Counted from the stretch's first letter, positions 1 to 8,614 are shown. The stretch is DNA of 64,000 nucleotides from Fusibacter ferrireducens (GCF_015352425.1 NZ_JADKNH010000006.1:248001-312000), one strand, 5' to 3'. Translations and numbers: made by a program. Notes: generated from the sequence alone by a model not told the origin.

Positions 1-772
1 CAGTTCCTGTAAGGGCACTGCTGAATATCAAGCCAATACATGATGGAATTTGATTTGCAAATTTTACAATGATAAACAAACCTCCAAGCAAATAAAATAC
101 CACCATAAACGGTACTAAAGTCCCCGCTATTTTCCCGAGGCCTTTTAACCCTCCAGAAATCATAATATAGAGTATAATCGTAAAAACGATTGCCATGCCC
201 ATCATGCTCGTATTAAATGTACTGGATATCGCCTCAGCCACAGTGTAGATTTGAATATTGATAAAAAAACTGACCAAAAATCCAAATGCAAAGAGAGCAC
301 TCAAACTTTTAAACACTTTCTTTAACCCCAATTGTTTACCAATCCCTTTTTTCATGTAATAATTGGGACCACCATAAGTAGAACCATCTAAATTTTTAGA
401 TCTATAATGAACAGCAAGTGTGATTTCAGATAGTTTAATGATCATACCAAGCAAACCTACAATCCACATCCAAAATATGGCTCCGGGACCACCTATGGCT
501 ATAGCAGCTGCTACGCCACCTATATTACCCACGCCTACAGTTGCCCCAAGCGCCAAACTCATCGCCTGAAATGAACTGATAACACCCGATCCTTGATTCA
601 TTTTATTGGGTCTAAACTGTTTAAAAGCCTCGCCCATTGCGTGCTTTAAAAATCTAAATTGGAAGAATCCAGTTCTATATGTCAAGTATAATCCGATTGC
701 TAAAATTGTAATGATCAATGGTGTCCCCCATAGAACCTCCCATACAATGTATTCAACCGTTGCTTGAGTCAT
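1..772 (-). CDS. agcS: Sodium:alanine/glycine symporter, truncated by window edge
   Basis: Predicted inner-membrane amino-acid:cation symporter of the AGCS family, which imports alanine or glycine with Na+. The visible N-terminal 257 residues start MTQATVEYIVWEVLWGTP and contain the family signature GATVGVGNIGGVAAAIAIGGPG, followed by YGGPNYYMKKG and several hydrophobic segments. The C-terminal half lies beyond base 1. Two ATGs stand in tandem; the second (base 772) is preferred because the GGGGG ribosome site is 6 nt upstream of it and only 3 nt upstream of the first. It lies 29 nt after the amidinohydrolase gene and probably shares its transcript. Confidence 0.9.
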   Translation of the reverse strand, partial: MTQATVEYIVWEVLWGTPLIITILAIGLYLTYRTGFFQFRFLKHAMGEAFKQFRPNKMNQGSGVISSFQAMSLALGATVGVGNIGGVAAAIAIGGPGAIFWMWIVGLLGMIIKLSEITLAVHYRSKNLDGSTYGGPNYYMKKGIGKQLGLKKVFKSLSALFAFGFLVSFFINIQIYTVAEAISSTFNTSMMGMAIVFTIILYIMISGGLKGLGKIAGTLVPFMVVFYLLGGLFIIVKFANQIPSCIGLIFSSALTGT

Positions 773-801
773 CATTTACCCCCTTTTTTATCTACAGTTC
801 A

Positions 802-1572
802 TCAAAACCTAAGTGACAGACAACTTAATCCACCGTCCAATTTTCTATATTCTGATGTATCTACAATGAGCACTTCATAACCCCTTTCCTCAATTGCGGC
901 TTGAGTTTTAGGATACCCTTCCGGTACAATTACTTTTCCATTCACCCAAATACAGTTACAAGAATAACTTTCATCATCTGAAATTTCAATTTTATTAAAT
1001 TTTTCAAAAATTGGGCTTGTAATAAATTCACCCCCAACAAGCAAATTATTATTTTCTAAATAAGCTAATGCTGTTTTTAGATGTAACACTTCTGATAATG
1101 CAACTGCTTCACCCGTCATACCGTACTTATTTAAATGTGAAATGAGCTGGCTCGCCCCTTCTTTATTGGTTCTTTCTGAAATTCCGATATAGAAATGTTT
1201 TCCAACCATCATAACATCGCCACCATCTAAAGTCCCAGGAAATTCAATGTGATGTATGTTCTCTGCTTGAAAAAATGCTTCAATTGCAGGTTTGATTCCT
1301 ATGATTTCACCATTTCTTGACTTTGCACCTGGATTTGTAATCACGGCACATTCAGAGGTACAAATTGCGACATCTTCTACAAAACATGAATCTGGGTATG
1401 CTTCCATCGCATCAAGCACTTTCACTTTGACACCACACTGCTTCAAGGTCTCAATATATGCATCATGTTGTTTTAATGCAAGTTCATAATCTGGTTTCCC
1501 AAGTTCTGGTGCTGAAGTAATGCCCTCAATCATAGATTTTGATGGTCTTCTTACAATACAATTCTTAAACAT
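802..1572 (-). CDS. Dimethylarginine dimethylaminohydrolase-like amidinohydrolase
   Basis: A 256-residue guanidine-modifying enzyme of the DDAH/arginine deiminase fold. The family hydrolyses methylated arginines or related amidino compounds to citrulline. Visible features are FVED (about residues 64-67), TLDGGDV (114-120), His164 in HLKTA and the C-terminal nucleophile Cys251 in GGLSC. The reading frame is open 12 codons further upstream, but a GAGGAGG site sits 7 nt before the internal ATG at 1572, so that start is chosen. It is first in an operon with the amino-acid symporter, which suggests use of an imported amino acid. The exact substrate (dimethylarginine, citrulline or another) cannot be read from the sequence. 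Confidence 0.85.
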   Translation of the reverse strand: MFKNCIVRRPSKSMIEGITSAPELGKPDYELALKQHDAYIETLKQCGVKVKVLDAMEAYPDSCFVEDVAICTSECAVITNPGAKSRNGEIIGIKPAIEAFFQAENIHHIEFPGTLDGGDVMMVGKHFYIGISERTNKEGASQLISHLNKYGMTGEAVALSEVLHLKTALAYLENNNLLVGGEFITSPIFEKFNKIEISDDESYSCNCIWVNGKVIVPEGYPKTQAAIEERGYEVLIVDTSEYRKLDGGLSCLSLRF

Positions 1573-1693
1573 AGCCTTTTCCTCCTCAGGTGTTTCATAA
1601 ACAAACACACTTTCTTTCTCATTTTTTTGTTTTTTGTCATTATGTTTTTTTATGTATATAATATATTATGTATTATATATTATATTTGAATTA

Positions 1694-1722
1694 ATTGTAT
1701 GATAATTCTGACAATTTGTCAA
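1694..1722 (-). promoter_or_regulatory. Sigma-A promoter with overlapping palindrome for the amidinohydrolase operon
   Basis: On the minus strand TTGACA (1722-1717) and TACAAT (1699-1694) are separated by exactly 17 bp. The perfect palindrome TGACAA-T-TTGTCA (1709-1721) overlaps the -35 box and could bind a repressor. The leader to the start codon would be about 115 nt and very AT-rich. Confidence 0.7.
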
Positions 1723-1738
1723 CGCAAGATTTTTCCCA

Positions 1739-1763
1739 TAAAAAAAAGCCACGTAAGTGGCTT
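1739..1763 (-). terminator. Intrinsic terminator
   Basis: A perfect 7-bp stem (AAGCCAC/GTGGCTT) with a GTAA loop, read on the minus strand, is followed by a run of T. It lies just upstream of the amidinohydrolase promoter and would stop transcripts coming from the genes at higher coordinates. Confidence 0.7.
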
Positions 1764-1819
1764 ATAAAAGGTATCTTTTAGTGTACTTCTTTACGACTTT
1801 ACTCAATAGCCATTAATGA

Positions 1820-2158
1820 AACCCTACAAAGCTAAACGTTGCAAATATCAGATCTAAAGCCATTCAGGGTGATAAAAATCAATCTGAACGTCTTAAGGCT
1901 CTTGACCTCTTCAAAAATAAAGAGATAAGGGTTCTAGTTGCTACAGATGTTGCCGCAAGAGGGATTGATATAAAAAACATCTCGCTAGTCATCAATTTGG
2001 ATATTCCAAACGTGCCTAAAACATTTATTCATAGAATTGGACGGACTGGAAGAGCTGGAAAAAGTGGTTTGGCGATCTCATTTTGCAGTGCTGAAGAAAA
2101 AGAATCGTTGCTAAATATCGAAAAATTGCAAGGCAAGGCCATAGAGATCAGCACTTGA
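1820..2158 (+). pseudogene. DEAD-box RNA helicase C-terminal remnant
   Basis: A plus-strand frame with no start codon translates as the C-terminal RecA domain of an RhlE-type DEAD-box helicase. AIQGDKNQSER, motif V (ATDVAARGID) and motif VI (HRIGRTGRAGKSG) are all intact, ending in a TGA at 2156-2158. A stop codon lies directly upstream (1817), and the whole N-terminal half (Q motif, Walker A, DEAD, SAT) is missing. The remaining frame has no further stops, so the truncation looks fairly recent. Its own terminator is still present downstream. Orientation is opposite to the neighbours. Confidence 0.85.
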
Positions 2159-2227
2159 TGAATTCATGCCACTTGTAAGCGTATAAAAACGATTTGCTGT
2201 TCGCTTGAAAAACATCAAAATTAACTA

Positions 2228-2280
2228 AAACCCCAAATGCGCTATGGCTATAAGTAGATATGAGCATTTGAGGTTTTTTT
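2228..2280 (+). terminator. Terminator of the helicase remnant
   Basis: The stem AAACC-CCAAATGC / GCATTTG-AGGTTT has one mismatch, a loop of about 23 nt, and is followed by seven T on the plus strand. It belongs to the helicase remnant 70 nt upstream. Confidence 0.65.
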
Positions 2281-2338
2281 GCAATTTTCTAGAATTTTTT
2301 GAAGTTATAACGGATTTATCGATACCCGTCACATTTTT

Positions 2339-2884
2339 TCAACGCATATCATAATGTACGGTTATTACATTTTTCTCTAGCAATTGATTTATATAGTCTT
2401 TGTTTTTAATATTGATATGGATTTGCAAATCCCATTCTTCCATGAAGAATACTGCAGGTCTTTTCTTTGCCGTTACAATCAGTTTTTCAATTTGCTTATT
2501 GTGTTTGTCTTCCCAATCATAGCCCACGATATCATGCCACGCCACAGCACAATTTGGAAAAAGAAGCCCTTTTTCACAGATCATAAACTTATTAAACGAC
2601 TCAAATAATAGGAGTACTGCAATTCCCAAAAGGATTATGGCTGCAATAAAATAGCCCAGATCCTTTTCATACTTTAAATAAAAATTAAAATGAATCACCG
2701 CTAAGAAGAGGAAAGTTATAAATTTTATCCTATAATTAAAATCAAATGATACATCTTCAACAGACCTAACTTTTGCTTCTTGCCATTCTTTCCATTTCAA
2801 TTTACGCAAATACGATTGATAAAGCAAGTGACCCAAAAGAAGGGTTAACGCAACAATGTAAATTATGAAAAATACCACGATCAT
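2339..2884 (-). CDS. Membrane protein of unknown function
   Basis: A 181-residue protein with an N-terminal membrane segment (about 1-22), two further hydrophobic segments (about 52-68 and 76-93) and a soluble C-terminal half. The C-terminal part (GLLFPNCAVAWHDIVGYDWED, then basic strands) resembles the PH-like DUF5673 type, where a W-x-DI-x-Y-x-W core is usual, but I only see that pattern and cannot name a function. ATG start with GAGG 7 nt upstream. The gene stands alone, with no obvious operon partner. Confidence 0.65.
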   Translation of the reverse strand: MIVVFFIIYIVALTLLLGHLLYQSYLRKLKWKEWQEAKVRSVEDVSFDFNYRIKFITFLFLAVIHFNFYLKYEKDLGYFIAAIILLGIAVLLLFESFNKFMICEKGLLFPNCAVAWHDIVGYDWEDKHNKQIEKLIVTAKKRPAVFFMEEWDLQIHINIKNKDYINQLLEKNVITVHYDMR

Positions 2885-2945
2885 TTTGATGCCTCTTTTC
2901 TATATTTCTATATAATGGTTTTAAATGCACATCACTTAAAGAAAA

Positions 2946-3770
2946 TTAGTAATCATCTACTTGAGATTTATGTTCAGATTCAGATTCGGATTCAGATAAT
3001 ACTTTAGGCATCACTTCATCTTCTAATCTTTTCATGGTTTCCAAGGCTAACAATGTAGAAAAAGGCGCAATCAAAACTGTAGGAATTGCCTCTAATAACG
3101 ACGCGCCTATTTGAATTAACGCACTTGCTTGATTCACTTTAAATATCAAAGAAATAGCAAGTATTGGTAATGTAACGATAAGTGGAATCAACATGATGAA
3201 AAACACTTTCATAAAGTTCCCTTTTACCAAATTCTTACTGTAAGCAAAGACTCTAGATTCATGTGGATAAAGTACTGCCGCAAATACGGAAAAACGAAAA
3301 ACAGTTATAATATAGATCGAATATATACTCCCTATAACGACTAATAGCCCTCTGATAGACCATAAAATACTAAAAAGACCACCAAACTGCATCCCAATTA
3401 TCACTAATACCATTGGGATAATGAGCATGAGGCCGAATAATATTGCAAAACCTATGTATCTCCATGTCACTGGCTTCGCCCTACCATAAGCAGCAGAAGC
3501 GCCTAAATCATCAGATGTTTTTGAAGCAATGATCAATGCAACTGACAGTCTCGACGTAAAGTAGATACTGACTATCGTTAACACTATAAATGCTACAAAC
3601 ACCCCATCTTTAATTGGTGAAAATGCCATAGTCTTAGCGACGATACCCGTTGCGTCAACAGAAACTGAAATGACAGAACTCAATAAGCTTATTAATATTA
3701 AGGTACGCCATTTTGCTTTGTAAGTTGCCACCGAAACCGTTACAACCTCTTTGATCTTAAATTTTTCCAC
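2946..3770 (-). CDS. Multi-pass membrane protein, unknown function
   Basis: A 274-residue polytopic protein with about six hydrophobic segments (near 25-45, 60-80, 110-130, 140-160, 190-215, 225-250), a type often annotated as glycerophosphodiester-phosphodiesterase-like membrane domain or DUF975. No catalytic motif is visible. The C-terminus is a low-complexity acidic tail of repeated Ser-Glu dipeptides followed by HKSQVDDY. The start is GTG, supported by a GGGGG ribosome site 6 nt upstream. Function unknown. Confidence 0.65.
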   Translation of the reverse strand: MEKFKIKEVVTVSVATYKAKWRTLILISLLSSVISVSVDATGIVAKTMAFSPIKDGVFVAFIVLTIVSIYFTSRLSVALIIASKTSDDLGASAAYGRAKPVTWRYIGFAILFGLMLIIPMVLVIIGMQFGGLFSILWSIRGLLVVIGSIYSIYIITVFRFSVFAAVLYPHESRVFAYSKNLVKGNFMKVFFIMLIPLIVTLPILAISLIFKVNQASALIQIGASLLEAIPTVLIAPFSTLLALETMKRLEDEVMPKVLSESESESEHKSQVDDY

Positions 3771-3794
3771 ATTAAGCCCCCGCTCTATTCGTTT

Positions 3795-4274
3795 TTATTC
3801 GCCATCATAATAATCTACTTGTGACTCATTTCTAAAAAAGGTACTGGACTGATTGTGCACGATGACGCCGACCTTGTCAGACTTAGGATAATGCACTAGG
3901 TCAGGTGAATTCGTCGTATCAAAATCAATATAGGTTAAGCACTCGTTCTCAGAAGTATTGACAATTCTATGTGCCCCCTCCTTCTTGGGCGGACAGACAA
4001 TGATATCCCCTGCTTTTATTTTCTGCTCACCCTCTAATGTCTCTATTACACCAATCCCGCTTATTATGTAAAAAGCCTCTGTATTGACTTCATGAAAGTG
4101 AAAAGGGTAATTTGCCTTACGTGGTGGAATTTCGTATATAGCGATATAACATTGGCTAAATTCGCTACGCTTTGTAATTTCATACTTTGTATACTCGTAA
4201 AGTTCATGTTCTGCTTTGCGCTTTCCTTGCAATAAGGTCTTATTTGTAATTAGAATCTTGCTCTTTTCATCCAT
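3795..4274 (-). CDS. Cupin-domain protein
   Basis: A 159-residue single-domain cupin, the small beta-barrel fold that often binds a metal. Cupin motif 1 is seen around FHFHEVNTEAFYIISG (residues about 58-73) and motif 2 around GDIIVCPPKKEGAHRIVN (about 88-105), supplying the usual His, Glu and His ligands. It may be a sugar-binding, isomerase-like or sensor protein; substrate unknown. AGGAGG lies 5 nt before ATG. The tail SQVDYYDGE resembles the SQVDDY end of the protein encoded next to it. Confidence 0.75.
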   Translation of the reverse strand: MDEKSKILITNKTLLQGKRKAEHELYEYTKYEITKRSEFSQCYIAIYEIPPRKANYPFHFHEVNTEAFYIISGIGVIETLEGEQKIKAGDIIVCPPKKEGAHRIVNTSENECLTYIDFDTTNSPDLVHYPKSDKVGVIVHNQSSTFFRNESQVDYYDGE

Positions 4275-4302
4275 TTTGTCCTCCTGCTATAAATGATTAC
4301 TA

Positions 4303-5019
4303 TCACATTTTATAATAAATCCAATTTGGCATATGCTTCAAAACAAATGCTATAACTGCCCATCTTTTAGTTATATAAACGATTTCTTTTTTTTGTTTTA
4401 TACTTTTATACATTTGTTTTGATGCCTTTTCAAGGGGTTGCACCCAAAATAAACCCTCCCCTTTTGCCATATCTGTATCTATCAAACCTGGTCTAATATC
4501 GGTTATTGTTATGTCTAACTCATCTTTTTTTGCTTTGCAGCGTATGCCCTCTAAATAATTTGAAATATATGCTTTGGATGCGTTATAACTCGTCGCTTGT
4601 CTGCTTCCCCTTATGGCGCCAACTGAAGAAATAACAACTAAATGTCCCTGCGTTTTTTCCTCAAAATATTTGTATGCTGTACCAATCATTGCTGTAACGC
4701 CTGAGACATTAACATCAATTGTTTGTTTCTCTTTATCCCAATCTAACGCATCATTTATATGACCACTTCCTGATGTGACAATCACTAAATCTACGCCATT
4801 CATATCAGTTATCAACTCTCTCAAATTAGCAATTGCTTCATCCTGCTTAGAAATATCTATATATTGCACATAAGATTTCGTCGGTAGTTCTTTTTGTAAT
4901 TCAACCAAATTCTTTTCTCTTCTTGCCATCAGTCCTAAGTCATAATTATCTTCTGCAAGGATTTTTGCAAGTCCTCTACCAATCCCACTACTCGCGCCAA
5001 TAATTATTGCTTTACTCAC
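4303..5019 (-). CDS. Short-chain dehydrogenase/reductase
   Basis: A 238-residue NAD(P)-dependent oxidoreductase of the classical SDR family. The N-terminal dinucleotide motif GASSGIGRG (residues 8-16), the catalytic serine in VVISSVGAIRG and the YNASK active site (about Tyr154, Lys158) are all present, as is the PG motif (DIRPGLIDTDM). The substrate is not predictable. The gene starts with GTG, preceded by GAGGAG. It sits in a run of unrelated single genes, so context says little about its role. Confidence 0.85.
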   Translation of the reverse strand: MSKAIIIGASSGIGRGLAKILAEDNYDLGLMARREKNLVELQKELPTKSYVQYIDISKQDEAIANLRELITDMNGVDLVIVTSGSGHINDALDWDKEKQTIDVNVSGVTAMIGTAYKYFEEKTQGHLVVISSVGAIRGSRQATSYNASKAYISNYLEGIRCKAKKDELDITITDIRPGLIDTDMAKGEGLFWVQPLEKASKQMYKSIKQKKEIVYITKRWAVIAFVLKHMPNWIYYKM

Positions 5020-5137
5020 GTAATTTCTCCTCTCTAATCTAATTAGATTTGATATGCCTATAACGTCCTATAAACTGTGCTTTCAAAATGCTCAAATTTT
5101 AAGAGTTGAGCTTTTCCCCATCATAAAAGGCCTTTGG

Positions 5138-5782
5138 TCAAAAGTAAGTTCGTCCTGTAAAAATATACTTCACCACACCATCAACACAGACTAGAGTAAA
5201 AACGCCCGCTTCAAGCGGTTCACCCGGTGTAATCAGATTATCTAAGGTCGTATTATGTCTATAGAATTGACTTCCCAAATAAAATTCACAGTCATCTGAT
5301 AGTTCAACACTTTCTAGTGCATTTGAATTATAATTTCTAAGTTCCAACTTTCTATGCCCATCTGCTTCAGATACTGCCAACAATTCTGAAGCGTATTTTA
5401 TTTCAATACCTTCGCTGTATTTTAAAGTTTCTTCCAGTACGTGAACATAAATCTTTAATGATTCTAAATGAGCCTGTAAAGCCACTAGACTATTTTCTTG
5501 AAGTGAGTCCAGTAACCCTTTAAATTCACTTTCAGAAAATCTTTCACTGATTATGCCAATGTACTTTTGTGATAATTTTGAGCCTGCTTCAATCGTGTCC
5601 AGTTTATTTTGAAGGCTATCCAAAGTAGCATTTACATCATCAAGTGCTGTATTTTTATGATCAATATCACTTTCTAATACGCTCACCCTATTTTCCAACT
5701 GATTTATGCGGATCAAAAGAAAAACAAGCACCAGCGTCAAAAGCAATATTGGCAATATCATATGAACCTTTTTCACTCTCAT
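5138..5782 (-). CDS. Membrane-anchored coiled-coil protein, unknown function
   Basis: A 214-residue protein with one N-terminal membrane segment (about residues 8-24, MILPILLLTLVLVFLLI), then a predicted coiled coil (about 28-75) and a soluble C-terminal domain with no recognised motif. Expected topology is an extracytoplasmic domain on a membrane anchor. The frame extends 17 codons upstream, but a good GGGAGG site points to the ATG at 5782. Upstream, that ribosome site has been duplicated in tandem. Confidence 0.6.
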   Translation of the reverse strand: MRVKKVHMILPILLLTLVLVFLLIRINQLENRVSVLESDIDHKNTALDDVNATLDSLQNKLDTIEAGSKLSQKYIGIISERFSESEFKGLLDSLQENSLVALQAHLESLKIYVHVLEETLKYSEGIEIKYASELLAVSEADGHRKLELRNYNSNALESVELSDDCEFYLGSQFYRHNTTLDNLITPGEPLEAGVFTLVCVDGVVKYIFTGRTYF

Positions 5783-5785
5783 ATG

Positions 5786-5811
5786 TTGACCTCCCGTATA
5801 TTGACCTCCCG
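5786..5811 (-). repeat. Tandem duplication of a ribosome-binding site
   Basis: The minus-strand unit CGGGAGGTCAA occurs twice at a 15-bp period directly before the ATG at 5782. Only the copy nearer the start is correctly spaced. It appears to be a small slippage duplication. Confidence 0.7.
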
Positions 5812-5915
5812 ATCTGGATAAATACCAATGCAAGTCAGTCTACAATAGCCTAATTTTAAATCGTTTCTTTTCATGATTAACATCTTTCGGCCAAGCTTTA
5901 CATTAAGTTTTCATG

Positions 5916-6392
5916 TTAAAAAATTTCATTGAGCTTATCCGAGTAAAAATGGATTGCTTTCTTAAACTTGCTTATTTCTATATCTGATGATGTTTCAGCA
6001 ATTAATTTCAGCAGTATCCCAACGGACTGTTCATGTTCATTGAGATTATAAAGTGTCATCGCTAAGAACACCGCCATCGCTTTATTATCATACATCTCTA
6101 TGCCCTTTTGTAATATCTCTTTTGATTTCTCATATTCTCCAATGGTTCTATAGGTACTTCCCAATCCAATAATGGCCTCAATTTGATCTTCTGTAGACAA
6201 TCCAATGGAAATGGCTTTTTCGTAAAAAGGAACGGCTTCCTTTTCTAATGTCATGACATCATAGCACCATGCCAGTTGATAGTTCACATCAGCATTTTCT
6301 GGATATTTCTTTAACATAGATTTTAAAATCAAGATCGCTGCCTCAACTTGTCCTTCTTCTCGCAATTTGATTGCATTATGTAACGCTTCCAT
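5916..6392 (-). CDS. Tetratricopeptide-repeat protein
   Basis: A 158-residue all-helical protein made of about four TPR units. Helix pairs are seen at LREEGQVEAAILILKSMLKKYPEN, VNYQLAWCYDVMTLEKEAVPFYEKA and IIGLGSTYRTIGEYEKSKEILQKG (first few residues of each given by position about 9, 36 and 74). Such proteins act as protein-interaction scaffolds and no enzyme domain is fused. Good GGAG site before ATG. Function not predictable from the neighbours. Confidence 0.75.
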   Translation of the reverse strand: MEALHNAIKLREEGQVEAAILILKSMLKKYPENADVNYQLAWCYDVMTLEKEAVPFYEKAISIGLSTEDQIEAIIGLGSTYRTIGEYEKSKEILQKGIEMYDNKAMAVFLAMTLYNLNEHEQSVGILLKLIAETSSDIEISKFKKAIHFYSDKLNEIF

Positions 6393-6427
6393 TTTAACTC
6401 CTTTAGCTCAGTAACATGGTGCCAATT

Positions 6428-7207
6428 CTATTTTTTACTAATTTTAAATAATGTTGAATTTTCAATTTCAACAGTAAGTTCATCAAAATATGATTTTAAT
6501 TTGTCCTCATCAACAGATTTTTTTGAATATTTCAAGGGTTCATAACATGATAACGCATTTTCAATGATCACTCTTTCTGCGCCACCAAATTCTTCTAATG
6601 CTTTTTTGCCGCCTTCTATTTTGGAATATATCTTCCCCTCTATCAAATAATACCTAAATCTCAATAAATTCAATAAATAATAGGTGCAATCAAGGTCAGT
6701 GTTTAAATGGATATCCTCCAAATCATTCATAATTGAATTAATGAAATCGAGCTCTTTAACTTCACCAATGATTTCATGAATTGGTTTTCCAAACAAAACA
6801 ACGCCTCTTTCCTTTGTTACTTTCAAATGTGCAATCAAATCAGGATCAGTGCCCTTATCACACATGTATTTTTCATCTTTTTCGTATCTCTCTATATGGG
6901 CATTTGAAAAGTGAAAATCAAACTTTAACGGATGAATCATTTTTTTTACATCCTCTTCTAATATGATAGAAAGTTCAATTCCCTTTTGAGGGCCTCGTTT
7001 TGAAAGTTTTATCAATTCCTCGACAAATTGCCTTTTTGTTATATAACTCAATGGTTTTTTAACGACAATCAGCAAATCTATATCACTATACTCATAATAA
7101 AATGAATCCATTGCATATGACCCATGTATATAAATGCCAATCAAATTTTCTCTAATATAACTTTGGGAAAATTCTTTTAAATCTTCTAAAATATCTGTTA
7201 TATTCAT
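6428..7207 (-). CDS. AadA-like nucleotidyltransferase
   Basis: A 259-residue protein of the aminoglycoside 3''-adenylyltransferase type. The nucleotidyltransferase signature is GSYAMDSF followed by YSDIDLLIVV (GS plus DxD, about residues 29-49). Downstream, DPDLIAHLKVTKERGVVLFGKP and NLLRFRYYLIEGKIYSK match the conserved DPDLxAH and DUF4111 C-terminal region of AadA enzymes. The family adenylylates streptomycin or spectinomycin, but many chromosomal homologues have unknown substrates, so resistance is not proven. The ATG at 7207 is better spaced from AAAGG than the one two codons earlier. AT-rich compared with the housekeeping genes further right. Confidence 0.75.
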   Translation of the reverse strand: MNITDILEDLKEFSQSYIRENLIGIYIHGSYAMDSFYYEYSDIDLLIVVKKPLSYITKRQFVEELIKLSKRGPQKGIELSIILEEDVKKMIHPLKFDFHFSNAHIERYEKDEKYMCDKGTDPDLIAHLKVTKERGVVLFGKPIHEIIGEVKELDFINSIMNDLEDIHLNTDLDCTYYLLNLLRFRYYLIEGKIYSKIEGGKKALEEFGGAERVIIENALSCYEPLKYSKKSVDEDKLKSYFDELTVEIENSTLFKISKK

Positions 7208-7271
7208 TTTCATAATCCTTTATCAAATCTTCTCACAGTTAGCGAATTAGAACCGTATTCAAATGCAATTG

Positions 7272-7826
7272 TTATTCTTGATTTATTACCATTGGTTTAT
7301 AAGCATCTATTATTATGGATACCATCCCTAAACTTTCTTTTGTATTTCTTGTATCAAATCTATACGACCGCCCAATCTTTCCCTCTTCTTCATTCCAAGG
7401 TATATAGTGGAAATTATTATGCTCATCACAATATTCTAATAATAATACTGTAAACCCCGCTTTTTCAAAAACTTCTTTCAATTTTTTATAATCATACAAG
7501 ATCTTATGCGTATATGCTGGATGATCTTTAGATCCTGGTCCCCCAACTTGAACCATGTTTTGATACCATTCATTTTTAAAATTCTTATCTGGTACAGCAC
7601 ATCTTATCCTGCCAAAAGGTTTTAAAAATGTATAACAGTTTTTTGCTGCTTTAATCCCATCTTCAAAACTCAAGTGTTCCCAAACATGTTCTGCTAATAT
7701 TGAATCAATGCTTGATTTTTCAAAAAGGCTTTCCCAATTTTCAAAATTTAAAATATTCAATTCATCTTCTTGTGTTGAAATCCATCCTTCTACTTGAGTA
7801 TTTCCTGCTCCAATTATTAATTTCAT
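7272..7826 (-). CDS. SAM-dependent methyltransferase-like protein
   Basis: A 184-residue protein resembling predicted methyltransferases of the COG4627 type. It starts KLIIGAGNTQVEGWIST, has the characteristic ILAEHVWEHLSFEDG segment (about residues 43-57) in the motif II/III region, and FLKPFGRIRCAVPD as the post-motif strand. The SAM-binding glycines of motif I (GAGNT) are close to the N-terminus, as usual for this compact group. Substrate unknown. It is one of several single genes in the accessory stretch. Confidence 0.7.
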   Translation of the reverse strand: MKLIIGAGNTQVEGWISTQEDELNILNFENWESLFEKSSIDSILAEHVWEHLSFEDGIKAAKNCYTFLKPFGRIRCAVPDKNFKNEWYQNMVQVGGPGSKDHPAYTHKILYDYKKLKEVFEKAGFTVLLLEYCDEHNNFHYIPWNEEEGKIGRSYRFDTRNTKESLGMVSIIIDAYKPMVINQE

Positions 7827-7839
7827 TACATAAATCCTT

Positions 7840-7995
7840 TCAGAATTGTTTTATGTCAATCGTTCCGAAGTAATCGATCTCGTTTAATGTTTTTATTATT
7901 TCTTCTAAAGCTCTAAAGGCCCTTAAAATAATCCCCAACGTATTCAGGCCTCCACTTGATCTATTGGTTTTTATTTCATCCGTGTTTTTATTCAA
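7840..7995 (-). other. Short open frame, possible gene remnant
   Basis: An open frame of 51 codons from a TTG at 7995 to TGA at 7840 fills the gap behind the peptidase gene and overlaps its last codons. The product (ends ALEEIIKTLNEIDYFGTIDIKQF) looks protein-like and helical, but there is no ribosome site and I do not recognise it. It may be the tail of a lost gene or chance. Confidence 0.25.
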
Positions 7996-8542
7996 TAATT
8001 TTATAAGCGTCATCAATAATTATAATCGCCTGCTTATCCGTTAGCTTTATTGAATGATTAACATCATCAATAAACTCACCACAATCTGTTCCAACCTCTG
8101 AATGAACTTCAATTCTTGATTTCAGATATCCGAGACTCTTACTTCGATGAGTCGATAAAGCAATACTGCCTGCACTAACGCCAATATAAATGCCGTTATT
8201 CTCAAAAAAAAGATCAAGCGATTCTCTAAAATTATATTTCTCCATATACTCAATTAAGTAATTCGTTTTTCCACCGGTTACATATATCACATCATAAAGC
8301 GAAATTTCATCTTTTGGAATCTCATTGTTTAAGTCTTCTCTTCTAATGTTACTTTCTAGAATGCCTAGATTAATTAATTCCGCTCTACATAATTCAATAT
8401 AATCTTGATTATTAGATTCCAATGCTGCTCTTGGTATAAAAAGTACTTTTATCTCTTGAATTTCTTTAGAAATCATCTCTTTGAATATTCTTTCTATATT
8501 TTTGTTATCAAATCCAGTAGATGTTAATATTAATCTTCTCAA
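7988..8542 (-). CDS. Peptidase E-like class I glutamine amidotransferase-fold protein
   Basis: A 184-residue protein of the peptidase S51 family, whose archetype PepE cleaves N-terminal Asp dipeptides. The nucleophile elbow GVSAGS (Ser123) follows the strand IYVTGGKTNYL, and His147 in the segment EVHSEVGTDCGEF is a plausible partner. It is somewhat shorter than the roughly 230-residue enterobacterial enzyme. The start is TTG with GGAG 6 nt upstream. Cytosolic. Whether it is a peptidase is not shown by sequence alone, since relatives include cyanophycinase-type enzymes. Confidence 0.7.
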   Translation of the reverse strand: MRRLILTSTGFDNKNIERIFKEMISKEIQEIKVLFIPRAALESNNQDYIELCRAELINLGILESNIRREDLNNEIPKDEISLYDVIYVTGGKTNYLIEYMEKYNFRESLDLFFENNGIYIGVSAGSIALSTHRSKSLGYLKSRIEVHSEVGTDCGEFIDDVNHSIKLTDKQAIIIIDDAYKIIE

Positions 8543-8614
8543 TTCATTCTCCTTGTTTATTTATTATATTATCATTAAAAAAATCAATTCCCACGCTGAG
8601 TTATTAGGGGGATA

